A DNA stretch of 64,000 bases from Oscillatoriales cyanobacterium. GTDB taxonomy: Bacteria; Cyanobacteriota; Cyanobacteriia; Cyanobacteriales; Laspinemataceae. Within the stretch, counting starts at the first letter, position 1; each line of letters starts with the position of its first letter. Under the pieces are notes generated by a model. The model did no database searches, was not told the DNA's origin, and worked only from the letters and a program-made list of their open reading frames with translations. The position numbers and the translations under genes were made by a program. The DNA lies in contig JAABRM010000009.1 of the NCBI GenBank assembly GCA_011390955.1, positions 62,001-126,000 of the forward strand, given 5' to 3'. Of this stretch, positions 43,529 to 51,121 are shown piece after piece.

Positions 43529-45178
43529 ATGGATCCTCACAACCCAAACTCGTCTAATACAGCTACCAACAATCATCATGTAAATTCAGAATCAAGCATT
43601 GAACCTTCATTAACTCCTCTGCCAGTCTCATCTAACCAGCCAAACCAAAATTCAGGGAACCATATTGCTGAAATAGGCGCTAAAATTGGCACAAAGTTTA
43701 AGCTAGTAACTAAAGATCCAATTACCAGTATCCTCTGTGTATTTCAAGGAATTAGTTTGTCAACAACCGTCAAAGGCGCACATATTATATTTCCCAAAAG
43801 TGCTTCAATTACTCTGGTAGGAACTTCCCTTTCATTTCAATTAATTCCTTTGGTGCTAGGTAGTGCAGTCCAGTTCGCTTTGATTCTGCTTTTAATCGTG
43901 AGAGCTAGAAGTCAATCCACTGTCAGAAGATGGTCGATGATTATAGTATTCACTTTAGTCAGCATTTATACCAGTTGGTTTTGTTTCTATGATGGATTAC
44001 TTGGCGGAGAGTTAACTGACAATTCTCCTAAAAAAATTCAGGCACATGAAAGTCTGAAGAATCAAGTCTATACTCCTTTGAAAGCTGAACATGATAATTT
44101 ACAAAAACAATTGGCGACCGTAAAAAAACGCTGGGATGATGAAGTCAAAGGCTTAAGAAGTGGCATACCATCCATCGGGCCTGAAGCCTGGAAGATTAAT
44201 GAGGAGAGAGAGAGGATTGAAAACAAACTTAATCAAATTGAAGGCATTATTACGAATGAGAATATTGCCAGAGCCTTTACACTGTCCCCGGAAGACATTA
44301 AGAAAATGCCAGCCAAAGACGTTTACGATCTAGGCATAGGTGCTTGGAGTTCAATTCCCACATCTTACAAAAACAATGCACCAAAACCACAGTTTTCCGA
44401 CTATGAAAACCCAGAAGCACTTCTACTGCCGCTAAAACGATTAAATGATGGAAATGAAGAGGCGATCGCCGCTTTAGGCATCGCCGCTTTTGTAGATAGC
44501 TCATCATTAGTCTTAGGAAGTATCGGTGATACTTTCTCCTTGTCCAAAGTATTTACGATTATTGTTTCAGGGTTGATTATGAACCTGAAAAGACTTGGCG
44601 CGACTATCAGAAGAACAATCAACCAAGAATCAGTGCCTTTTGAAACTGAAGTAAGTCAACTATCGAATAGCACTCAAATGATTAAGCTAAACAGTGATAT
44701 CAAAGGCTCTGAGTTTTTAAGCGAATTGCTCAATCATATAGAAAAAATCGATGATCGGACCTACATCATCAATGGCGATGAACTATTAAAGATAAATCCG
44801 AATGATCCCCCAGAAACCAAGAAAAAAAAGTTATTTTATAAGCTGCTGTTAACCAGAATGGAATGTTCTCCATTTAACTGGCTTGAAGATTATCAGGAAA
44901 AAGAAGCAGGGAATTTTATGGGTTTAGGAAATCTGCTTGGCTCTAACAAGACGCAAAATCCACCTAATTCACTATCAGTCAATACTTCACAACCAAATCC
45001 ACCAAAATCCAAAAAGCTGAGAATCAAAAAAGAGTGCAAAGATGCTTTTCTAAACTGGTTAACTAGCGAAATAGAGAATCAAATGAATGAAGAGCAAGTT
45101 GAATCTAAAACAGTTGCACAAATTCATCTTTACGCCAATCCTACCCTGAGATCATTATCTAGCTCGGAAGAAACATAG
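43529..45178 (+). CDS. Unrecognised multi-span coiled-coil membrane protein
   Basis: About 549 residues from ATG 43529; a TTG at 43508 also opens the frame. Residues ~1-55 are Asn/Ser/Pro-rich and disordered. Three hydrophobic spans follow (~70-95, ~100-125, ~135-160), then a charged coiled coil (~175-240; KAEHDNLQKQLATVKKRW), a fourth and fifth hydrophobic segment (~310-350; IAALGIAAFVDSSSLVLGSI) and a long soluble C-terminus with a Pro/Asn linker. The topology recalls DUF4407-like membrane proteins, but no family was recognised. AT-rich codon use differs from neighbours, suggesting an accessory origin. Confidence 0.7.
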   Translation: MDPHNPNSSNTATNNHHVNSESSIEPSLTPLPVSSNQPNQNSGNHIAEIGAKIGTKFKLVTKDPITSILCVFQGISLSTTVKGAHIIFPKSASITLVGTSLSFQLIPLVLGSAVQFALILLLIVRARSQSTVRRWSMIIVFTLVSIYTSWFCFYDGLLGGELTDNSPKKIQAHESLKNQVYTPLKAEHDNLQKQLATVKKRWDDEVKGLRSGIPSIGPEAWKINEERERIENKLNQIEGIITNENIARAFTLSPEDIKKMPAKDVYDLGIGAWSSIPTSYKNNAPKPQFSDYENPEALLLPLKRLNDGNEEAIAALGIAAFVDSSSLVLGSIGDTFSLSKVFTIIVSGLIMNLKRLGATIRRTINQESVPFETEVSQLSNSTQMIKLNSDIKGSEFLSELLNHIEKIDDRTYIINGDELLKINPNDPPETKKKKLFYKLLLTRMECSPFNWLEDYQEKEAGNFMGLGNLLGSNKTQNPPNSLSVNTSQPNPPKSKKLRIKKECKDAFLNWLTSEIENQMNEEQVESKTVAQIHLYANPTLRSLSSSEET

Positions 45179-45187
45179 ATTTTTCCC

Positions 45188-45240
45188 TCGTTCCCACGGT
45201 CTCCGTGGGAATGCCCCGTTGCGAGGCTCTGCCTCGTGAG
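45188..45240. repeat. Double-hairpin repeat (GTTCCCACGG...GAGGCTCTGCCTC)
   Basis: TTCCCACGGTCTCCGTGGGAA (45190-45210, a 9-bp stem) and GAGGCTCTGCCTC (45224-45236) form two consecutive hairpins. Similar tandem hairpins occur in many unrelated bacteria. It lies just after the stop of the preceding gene and may act as its terminator. Confidence 0.6.
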
Positions 45241-45573
45241 TCGAAAAAGCCGGAAGCAGGAACATAGAATTAATGTAATTATACCGTTATTCGCCAGTCA
45301 TAGCAAATGCTAATTTATCTTCAAAAAATGAGTAGTAAATCTACAAAGAATGGTGTTAACTTACTGGAGAGCGGTCTTCACATCAATCCGATGATGGGCG
45401 AAGCATTCCGGTATGAAATTTTGGCTTTCAACCAGTAATTTATCTGCCGGAATGCTTCGCCCCTACGAATATTTGTGGTTTGAGTTTTAGGAAATTCGAT
45501 TAAATAACATAGCAAAAACCCGGTTTCTGAGAATAGGCGATCGCCCCCTATCTTTTCCTCTCCCCAACCAGGG

Positions 45574-45705
45574 GCGATATTGCCTCCGCAACCAGGGGCG
45601 ATATTGCCTCCGCAACGAGGGGCAATATTGCCTCCGCAACCAGGGGCGATAGTACACCGCACCGCACCGCTGCGGGATATTGCATCCGCAACGCTACGCG
45701 ATCGC
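45574..45705. repeat. HIP1-nested array of 24-bp modules
   Basis: GCGA (45574) is followed by modules of 24 bp at 45578, 45602 and 45626, one 28-bp variant at 45650 and another 24-bp module at 45678, then TCGC (45702). Each module has TATTGCNTCCGCAAC and most end in GCGA. Removing all modules restores GCGATCGC. A GGGCGAAGCATTCC inverted pair lies just upstream (45398-45463). Confidence 0.75.
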
Positions 45706-45755
45706 TCCCAAATATCTGCTAAAATCAAAACAAATCCCCGACAATAACCGAGAAT

Positions 45756-46058
45756 ATGGAAACCCAAATTAACCAAACTACCGTAGAAATTCATCCCAGT
45801 GTCTTAGCGGGTTTAGATGTGTTATCCCCAGAAGAAAAAGAACAGGTTTTAAAGGCGATCGCCTCCCTGGAAACCTTCTCCCCAGAACACCCCTTGACAG
45901 CTAACATTCAGAAATTTAGACCAGAACAACCTTTTTATTTACTCAAAGTCGATAGCAGTCTCCGATTAATTTTTGAAAAAAACCACCAGCATGAAATTGA
46001 AATTCAAGACCTAGTGCGGCAGGAAACCCTAGAATTTATGTCTCATTTAACTCATTAA
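45756..46058 (+). CDS. Small RelE/ParE-like protein upstream of the Shedu-like gene
   Basis: 100 residues: VEIHPSVLAGLDVLSPEEKEQVLKAIASLE, then FYLLKVDSSLRLIFEKN and EIEIQDLVRQETLEF, the layout of a RelE-fold toxin (helices followed by a strand-rich half with Arg). It ends 14 bp before the nuclease gene, so the two are likely co-transcribed. Similar small proteins occur alone in cyanobacteria; toxin activity is inferred. Confidence 0.6.
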   Translation: METQINQTTVEIHPSVLAGLDVLSPEEKEQVLKAIASLETFSPEHPLTANIQKFRPEQPFYLLKVDSSLRLIFEKNHQHEIEIQDLVRQETLEFMSHLTH

Positions 46059-46072
46059 TTTACCGCATCACC

Positions 46073-46708
46073 ATGAAGAATTTTGACCGACTTGATTTCA
46101 ATCCCAAAATTTGCCGACAGCAGCTAAACGAATTCCAGGAACTTTTGCAAACGCGCCAGTCATTAGGGGAATTTGATGACATTTTGCCGTTTTTCAAAGA
46201 ACGTCTCCATCTGGCTGCATTTATCTCATCTTATAACCCGAATATCATTCGCCGAAATAGAATTGCCTTTGAATACGATATATTTGGAGATTTCAAGAGC
46301 GATTTAGTGGTGGGAGATTCGGTGACAAATGCTTATTGTTTCATAGAATTCGAGGATGCCACTGCCAACAGTATCTTTGTCTCCAAAGCCGGTAAAAGCA
46401 CTCCAGAATGGTCGCCACGATTCGATCGCGGATTTAATCAAATCGTCGATTGGTTTTGGAAGCTAAATGATTTTGAAATGACTCAAGAATTTGAAAACAG
46501 ATTTAATAGTCGTTATATTGACTATATGGGATTGTTGATTATCGGCAGAGATCGATATCTAGAACCAAGAGAAAAAAGAAGATTGGATTGGCGACGCAAA
46601 AAATTAATTGTTAATTCTCAGCATATCCACTGTATTACCTTTGATGAATTAGCTGATATTTTATCTGCCCGCTTGGATAAGTATCAGCTAATTTTCGGAG
46701 ATAATTAG
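46073..46708 (+). CDS. Shedu-like (DUF4263) nuclease, putative anti-phage protein
   Basis: 211 residues. The segment FKSDLVVGD, then YCFIEFEDATANSIF, and RFDRGFNQIVDWFWKL match the DUF4263/Shedu pattern, a PD-(D/E)xK-type fold, with a later LLIIGRDRYLEPREKRRLDW. Shedu proteins are single-gene anti-phage nucleases, usually with an N-terminal sensor extension that varies between members. Here the N-terminus (~65 residues) is short. The canonical lysine after the second acidic residue is replaced (IEFED), so nuclease activity needs testing. The neighbourhood of toxin genes fits a defence role. Confidence 0.7.
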   Translation: MKNFDRLDFNPKICRQQLNEFQELLQTRQSLGEFDDILPFFKERLHLAAFISSYNPNIIRRNRIAFEYDIFGDFKSDLVVGDSVTNAYCFIEFEDATANSIFVSKAGKSTPEWSPRFDRGFNQIVDWFWKLNDFEMTQEFENRFNSRYIDYMGLLIIGRDRYLEPREKRRLDWRRKKLIVNSQHIHCITFDELADILSARLDKYQLIFGDN

Positions 46709-46728
46709 GTTGGGCGCTGTTTTGATGC

Positions 46729-46870
46729 GCGATATTGCATCCGCAACGAGGAGCGATATTGCATCCGCAACGCTACGCGATCGCGCCCAAATATCTGCTA
46801 AAATAAAAACAAATCCCCGACAATAGCAAAGAATATGGAAACAAAAACTACCCAAAATACCGCCCTAGGG
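46729..46870. repeat. HIP1-nested 24-bp modules plus a duplicated promoter/start segment
   Basis: GCGA (46729) with two 24-bp modules (46733 and 46757) and TCGC (46781), followed by CCCAAATATCTGCTAAAAT and the start of a reading frame (ATGGAAACAAAAACTACCCA, 46834). The same order precedes the gene at 45756, so this is a duplicate that has lost its gene. It is the only thing between 46708 and 46931 besides a TATAAT-like box. Confidence 0.65.
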
Positions 46871-46930
46871 CAGATCGTGTTATAATCAAAGTATAAATAT
46901 TTCTGGAAAATTTTCTGGAGATGCGGAACA

Positions 46931-47191
46931 ATGAAACCACAAAATAAAATCGTTCAGGAAGAAATTACTATCAAAGTTTCCCCACAGGTAGCCGCAGCAT
47001 ACCGTCAAGCTACCGCCGAAGAAAAACAGCAACTAGAGATAAAATTGGCAGAAATCATCCAGGAACAACTGAGCGTCATTCGACGAAATAGTATTATCGA
47101 ACTCAGGCAAACGATGGATATAATGAGTCAAGAAGCGCAAGATAGAGGTTTAACTCCCGAAATTTTAGATGCAATTTTAAATGATGACTAA
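46931..47191 (+). CDS. Antitoxin candidate upstream of a truncated PIN toxin
   Basis: 86 residues, highly helical (VSPQVAAAYRQATAEEKQQL...SVIRRNSIIELRQTMDIMSQ) ending DRGLTPEILDAILND, a tail typical of small antitoxins preceding PIN genes in cyanobacteria. The next frame (47181) overlaps its 3' end by 11 bp and begins a PIN domain. TCTGGAG lies before the ATG. Confidence 0.72.
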   Translation: MKPQNKIVQEEITIKVSPQVAAAYRQATAEEKQQLEIKLAEIIQEQLSVIRRNSIIELRQTMDIMSQEAQDRGLTPEILDAILNDD

Positions 47192-47318
47192 TTACCCAAA
47201 ATTTGTAATTGATACCAATGTTATAGTCAGTGCCTCATTATTTAGTCAAAGCGCACCTCGTCAAGCATTCAAACGCTCCCAAATATCTGCTAAAATAAAA
47301 ACAAATCCCCGACAATAA
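47181..47318 (+). pseudogene. PIN-domain toxin truncated by a repeat
   Basis: MMTNYPKFVIDTNVIVSASL is a clean PIN N-terminus (catalytic Asp in IDTN), continuing PRQAFKR. At ~47273 the frame enters the repeat CCCAAATATCTGCTAAAAT and stops at 47316, giving 45 codons against ~140 normally. The rest of the PIN gene is not found downstream. Confidence 0.75.
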
Positions 47319-47378
47319 CCGATAATTTTGAAAATTGTTTTAATACCCGTTTTTCAGGATTATTCCCAACAAAAAAAA

Positions 47379-47444
47379 GGTGCGTTACGGCGGATAATTG
47401 CATTTTCTGCCATCAATTATCCCGATAATTCCGCCTAACGCACC
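47379..47444. repeat. GGTGCGTTACGG-type inverted-repeat element
   Basis: Starts GGTGCGTTACGGCGGATAAT and ends AATTCCGCCTAACGCACC, 66 bp, with ATAATTG...CAATTAT inside. Related ends occur at 4320 and 57906-58096. Confidence 0.65.
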
Positions 47445-47484
47445 CTACCCGAAATTTCACCGACATCTCCCCGAAATCTATATT

Positions 47485-47787
47485 TTAGATTTCATAATCC
47501 ACCACAGCCCGATCGCCGGCAATTTTGCCAATAAAATCTTTACATTTTTCGTGTTCGGGATGAATTTGATAAGCATTCAACCCCTCAAAACTGGCAAACT
47601 CAGAATAGAGCACCACATCATAAGCCGCTGGAGATGCTAAAGAATTAATCCCTACTTCAAGCTCGATAATTTCTGAAATTACTCCGGGCAAGGCTAACAG
47701 CATTTCCTTCATTTTGGCGATATTTTCTGCCTTAGTCGCCCCTTCTGCTTCCTCTTTTAAGCGCCACATCACAATATGTTTAATCAT
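47485..47787 (-). CDS. Dabb family (stress-responsive alpha/beta barrel) protein
   Basis: 100 residues starting MIKHIVMWRLKEEA, with LEVGINSLASPAAYDVVLYSEF and YQIHPEHEKCKDFI, the signature of the dimeric ferredoxin-like Dabb fold. Members include stress proteins and small cyclases. The cellular function in cyanobacteria is unknown. Confidence 0.85.
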   Translation of the reverse strand: MIKHIVMWRLKEEAEGATKAENIAKMKEMLLALPGVISEIIELEVGINSLASPAAYDVVLYSEFASFEGLNAYQIHPEHEKCKDFIGKIAGDRAVVDYEI

Positions 47788-47844
47788 TAATTTCTCCGAT
47801 AAATTCTTCGCTCGATAAAATTTAGGCGCGATCGCCGATTAAGA

Positions 47845-47947
47845 TATAGCGGTTATGATCCCGATTAAGTACAGAGGTCTTCTGGATTCCCGCCTGCGCG
47901 GGAATGACAGGGTTGTTTTGTACTTCATAACTCTGCCAAGTGCTATA
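47845..47947. mobile_element. MITE-like element, family A copy 4, abutting cpcF
   Basis: 103 bp: TATAGCGGTTATGATCCC...AAGTACA to TGTACTTCATAACTCTGCCA...GCTATA, around GATTCCCGCCTGCGCGGGAA. Its right end (GCTATA, 47942-47947) overlaps the stop codon of cpcF, supplied by the TAG within TATAGC. Confidence 0.75.
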
Positions 47948-48602
47948 TCCCTGGCAATTCCTGAACCGCCAACTGAGCACGGGCCCGGACGGATAATTCC
48001 CCATCGGTTTTGGCGATCGCTTGTAATCGTTCTAGAATTTGCCCAAATTCTGTCGGTTGACTGTTGACAACCGCCGTCCCCAACCCTTGCAAACCAACCA
48101 CAGCGGCATAACGCACCACCCATTCTGGATCCAAGCACACTGCCGCGAGAGATTGATGGGCGCGGCGTTGGGCTTCCGGGACTCGATCTGGTTCCATATC
48201 ATCCCAGTGGATATTCCCTAAACCCCTAGCTGCTGCACGACGCACACTCAAGGCAAAGTCTTTTTCTGCCGTTTCCAGCAAAAAATCTAAACCTCGCGGA
48301 TCCCCAATCCCCGCTAATGCCCGCAGCGCCCAGGCTCTAGCCCCATAGTTATAACCGTCAAGCTGCTCTAGGATAGAAACCACGGCGGGTTTACCAATGG
48401 CCACCAGTCCATCCACTGCGGCCACCGCTGCACCAGGGTTGTTATATCCGAGGGCTTCAATTAAGGTGGGAATTGCCGCGATCGCCCCCACTTCGGCTAA
48501 ATCTCTCACCGCATCGGTTAAACGATTGGCCGAATCTGCTTGTTGCACCGCTTCGATCAGTTTTTGAACCCGATCTTCAACCTGAACATCAGTCATATTC
48601 AT
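47943..48602 (-). CDS. cpcF: Phycocyanin alpha-subunit phycocyanobilin lyase, CpcF subunit
   Basis: 219 residues from the ATG at 48602 (MNMTDVQVEDRVQKLIEA; ATG 48596 also possible). HEAT/PBS-lyase repeats throughout, including RDLAEVGAIAAIPTLIEAL and SVRRAAARGLGNIHWDD, as in CpcF. Together with CpcE it attaches phycocyanobilin to Cys84 of CpcA. The open frame extends upstream to 48773 only because a MITE-like element (48666-48794) is free of stops there. The stop codon lies inside another MITE-like element, so the last residues may be non-native. Confidence 0.92.
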   Translation of the reverse strand: MNMTDVQVEDRVQKLIEAVQQADSANRLTDAVRDLAEVGAIAAIPTLIEALGYNNPGAAVAAVDGLVAIGKPAVVSILEQLDGYNYGARAWALRALAGIGDPRGLDFLLETAEKDFALSVRRAAARGLGNIHWDDMEPDRVPEAQRRAHQSLAAVCLDPEWVVRYAAVVGLQGLGTAVVNSQPTEFGQILERLQAIAKTDGELSVRARAQLAVQELPGI

Positions 48603-48665
48603 TAGATTGTTGAGATTGCCGATTATATATTGACGAGATTCTGGCTCTTTGTAAATATTGGTAAA

Positions 48666-48794
48666 TAAGTAGGTGAACATAATTAATTGCACTTTTCGTT
48701 CCCCGCCGATAGACTGTGGATTCCCGCATTCGCGGGAATGACAGTTTTTCTTGTGATATGGTCTCTGGTGCATTTATTTCTGCCCACGTACTTA
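48666..48794. mobile_element. MITE-like element, family B copy 4, between cpcE and cpcF
   Basis: 129 bp: TAAGTAGGTGAACATAATTA to TTTCTGCCCACGTACTTA, around GGATTCCCGCATTCGCGGGA. It occupies most of the 222-bp cpcE-cpcF spacer and lies in the transcription path of the operon. Confidence 0.75.
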
Positions 48795-48824
48795 ATTGCT
48801 CGATCGCTTCCCAAAGACTTCCGG

Positions 48825-49655
48825 TTACAAAAGACTATCCATCAGCTTCATCACCTGAATCGTCTCCGGGGAAAGACTGGGCGGTTGGTCTGAGTCAGGC
48901 AATGGTAAATGATTTTCTAACAATCCTTTCAAAGCAATCAACTTCAGGCTATTTTCCGCCAAAGTATTCGCGATCGCCTCTGCTGCCGGTAAATAACCAA
49001 TCGCCCCCAAATCCATCAAAGCCGATCGCCGCAACTGTAAATCCGCCGCATCTAAGCCCCGCGCCAAAAGATCCCCATAATATCGTTCTCCGGTCAGTTG
49101 GAACATCGCTCGCGCTGCGGAATTTTTCACCCGTTCCACGGAATGCTCTAAAAACGGCTGAATCAGCGCGATCGCCTCCGTAGCCTTCAAAGTCCCCAAC
49201 GCTTCAATAATCGCCGAATAAGGTTGGATCAAATGGGGTTTGCCCGGAACCTGCACCGCAGCAGTGATTCCGCCTTCCAGTAATTTCATCAAAGGCGCGA
49301 TCGCCCGCGAATCCCCCAACATTTCTAAAGCTTGGGCTGCCGCTTCCCGCACATAATAATCCGAGCAACTTAAACATTGAATCAAACCGGGAACCGCCTG
49401 CAAATCTCCCAGTTTCCCCAAAGCCCGCGCCGCATTCCGTTGCAAGGGAAAACCCCCCTCATCAGTGCGATCGCCCTCGAACTGTAACAAATCAATTAAT
49501 GCTTGAACCGCCTCCGGTTCGCGGACGCGAAATCGACCAATCCACCAAGCCGCATAATAACGCAGACTCAAATCCTCATGGCGGAGATTCGCGATCGCCT
49601 GCTCCAGGGTCAAAGACTCCCCGGAAATTGGCTCCGTATTTTCTGCAAAATTCAT
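48825..49655 (-). CDS. cpcE: Phycocyanin alpha-subunit phycocyanobilin lyase, CpcE subunit
   Basis: 276 residues, CpcE family: LTLEQAIANLRHEDLSLRYY, YAAWWIGRFRVREPEAV and five or so HEAT/PBS repeats (YYVREAAAQALEMLGDSRAI). It forms the heterodimeric E/F lyase that chromophorylates CpcA at Cys84. It follows cpcA after 318 bp on the same strand, that spacer holding a repeat and a strong hairpin that probably lowers read-through into cpcE. Confidence 0.93.
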   Translation of the reverse strand: MNFAENTEPISGESLTLEQAIANLRHEDLSLRYYAAWWIGRFRVREPEAVQALIDLLQFEGDRTDEGGFPLQRNAARALGKLGDLQAVPGLIQCLSCSDYYVREAAAQALEMLGDSRAIAPLMKLLEGGITAAVQVPGKPHLIQPYSAIIEALGTLKATEAIALIQPFLEHSVERVKNSAARAMFQLTGERYYGDLLARGLDAADLQLRRSALMDLGAIGYLPAAEAIANTLAENSLKLIALKGLLENHLPLPDSDQPPSLSPETIQVMKLMDSLL

Positions 49656-49824
49656 TTTTAATCAAAAAAACGCTGAATGACAATGCTTACCATTTACAAA
49701 ACTTCATCCAACAGCCCCTAACATTCGTATGGTGGGCAAAAAATTTTACCCACCATACCATATATGATGCTGGACTTTTGCCCACCCTACAAGATAAATA
49801 CTCAATGCTTTTACGCAATAAAAT

Positions 49825-49887
49825 ATGGCTCGGAAAAGTAAACAAACACTAGCGTTTTGCTAGTACCCGCATACCTTTCCGAGCCAT
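49825..49887 (-). terminator. Strong hairpin between cpcA and cpcE
   Basis: ATGGCTCGGAAA (49825-49836) pairs perfectly with TTTCCGAGCCAT (49876-49887), with an inner stem ACTAGC/GCTAGT (48-53 and 59-64 of 49800+). On the minus strand ATTTTATT follows. Fits a partial terminator limiting cpcEF expression. A short GGTGGGCA/TGCCCACC repeat lies at 49731-49790. Confidence 0.7.
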
Positions 49888-49973
49888 TTTCATCGCCATT
49901 TTCATCTAAAAGTCAAAAGTTAAAAGATGTAATCAACCCTTTAATCTCTTGCCTTCTATTTGCCATTGCGATC

Positions 49974-50462
49974 CTAGCTCAGAGCATTGATGGCGTAGTC
50001 GAGGTAAGCGTTGGCTTCAACAGCCGCTTGACCGCTCAGACCATGATTGCCTTTGATGTACTTCAGAGCTTCAACGTACCAGCTAGGAGACAGTTCAAAG
50101 GTGGTGTTGATTTCATCAATACCAGCCAACAGGTAGTCATCCATTGGGCCGGTGCCACCGCAAATCAAGCAGTAAGTGACCATCCGCAGGTAGTAGCCGA
50201 TGTCACGAGCGCACTTGGACTTGCCGGTTTCGGTGGAAGCGTAGTTGGCACCTTGCATGGAGGTGGTGTAGGGGAACTTGTTGTACACCGCTTGAGCCGC
50301 GCCATTGATCAGGTTTTGAGCATTGTTGGTCAGACCACGAGCAGCTTCCATGCTGGCAGCGGCACGCTTGAAGCGACCGTCAACGGCTTGCAGTTCAGTG
50401 TTGCTCAGAAAACGGCCTTGAGAATCTGCGGCAGAAATTGCTTCTGTGATTGGGGTCTTCAT
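49974..50462 (-). CDS. cpcA: C-phycocyanin alpha subunit
   Basis: 162 residues, standard for Cpc[21 protein letters not shown], chromophore-binding Cys84 in [14 protein letters not shown] and C-terminal [13 protein letters not shown]. With CpcB it forms (alpha-beta) hexamers of phycobilisome rods on the thylakoid stroma side. It follows cpcB after 140 bp, so they are co-transcribed. AAGGAG lies before the ATG. Confidence 0.98.
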   Translation of the reverse strand: MKTPITEAISAADSQGRFLSNTELQAVDGRFKRAAASMEAARGLTNNAQNLINGAAQAVYNKFPYTTSMQGANYASTETGKSKCARDIGYYLRMVTYCLICGGTGPMDDYLLAGIDEINTTFELSPSWYVEALKYIKGNHGLSGQAAVEANAYLDYAINALS

Positions 50463-50602
50463 CTTGAGAACTATCTCCTTGTGATTATGATTTGCTGAAT
50501 TTTGACTAGCCTTGAATTAAATCAATCGGCTAATAATTGTTTGAAATCTTTCGCTGATTTCATTTGCTAAAGCGGCGCGGGATTTTGGTAAAATCCGGTC
50601 GA

Positions 50603-51121
50603 TTAAGCAACAGCAGCAGCAGCGCGATCGAAGTAGGTAGCTACTTCAGACATCAGGGCGCTGCAATCGCCAGGAGTGATACCAGCAGGATCGTTAGCGA
50701 TCTTGATAGCGGCATCTTTCATTTTGCTGACTCCGTTAGCCACAGAAGCTCCGGGTACACCTAAAGCTTGGTAGGTTTCACGCAGACCGTTCAAGCAGCG
50801 GTCATCGAGCACACTGGCGTCACCAGCAATGGTGGCGTAGGTGACGTAACGCAAGATAATTTCCATGTCGCGCAAGCAAGCAGCCATACGACGGCTGGTG
50901 TAGGCGTTTCCACCGGGGGCGATCAGTTGGGGTTGCTCGGCGAACAGAGTGCGAGCAGCGGCGGCGACGATGGTGGAAGCATTGCTGGTGATGCGGTTGA
51001 CGGTATCCAAACGCTTGTTAGCGCCAGAAACCATAGCAGACAGAGCATCTAATTGAGCGGTGCTCAGGAATTCACCGCGAGCATCAGCTTGGGAAACCAC
51101 TCTTGCGAATGCGTCTAGCAT
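50603..51121 (-). CDS. cpcB: C-phycocyanin beta subunit
   Basis: 172 residues. Chromophore sites Cys82 ([13 protein letters not shown]) and Cys153 (TPGDCSALM) are both present, as is Asn72 (GGNAY), the N-methylated residue in phycobiliproteins. First gene of the operon, with AGGAGC upstream of the ATG. A divergent cpcT starts 840 bp away. Confidence 0.98.
   Translation of the reverse strand: MLDAFARVVSQADARGEFLSTAQLDALSAMVSGANKRLDTVNRITSNASTIVAAAARTLFAEQPQLIAPGGNAYTSRRMAACLRDMEIILRYVTYATIAGDASVLDDRCLNGLRETYQALGVPGASVANGVSKMKDAAIKIANDPAGITPGDCSALMSEVATYFDRAAAAVA

Noticed and set aside
48603-48773. 57-residue N-terminal extension of CpcF
   Set aside because: It reads through the MITE-like element at 48666-48794. 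Homology to CpcF begins at the MNMTDVQ start.
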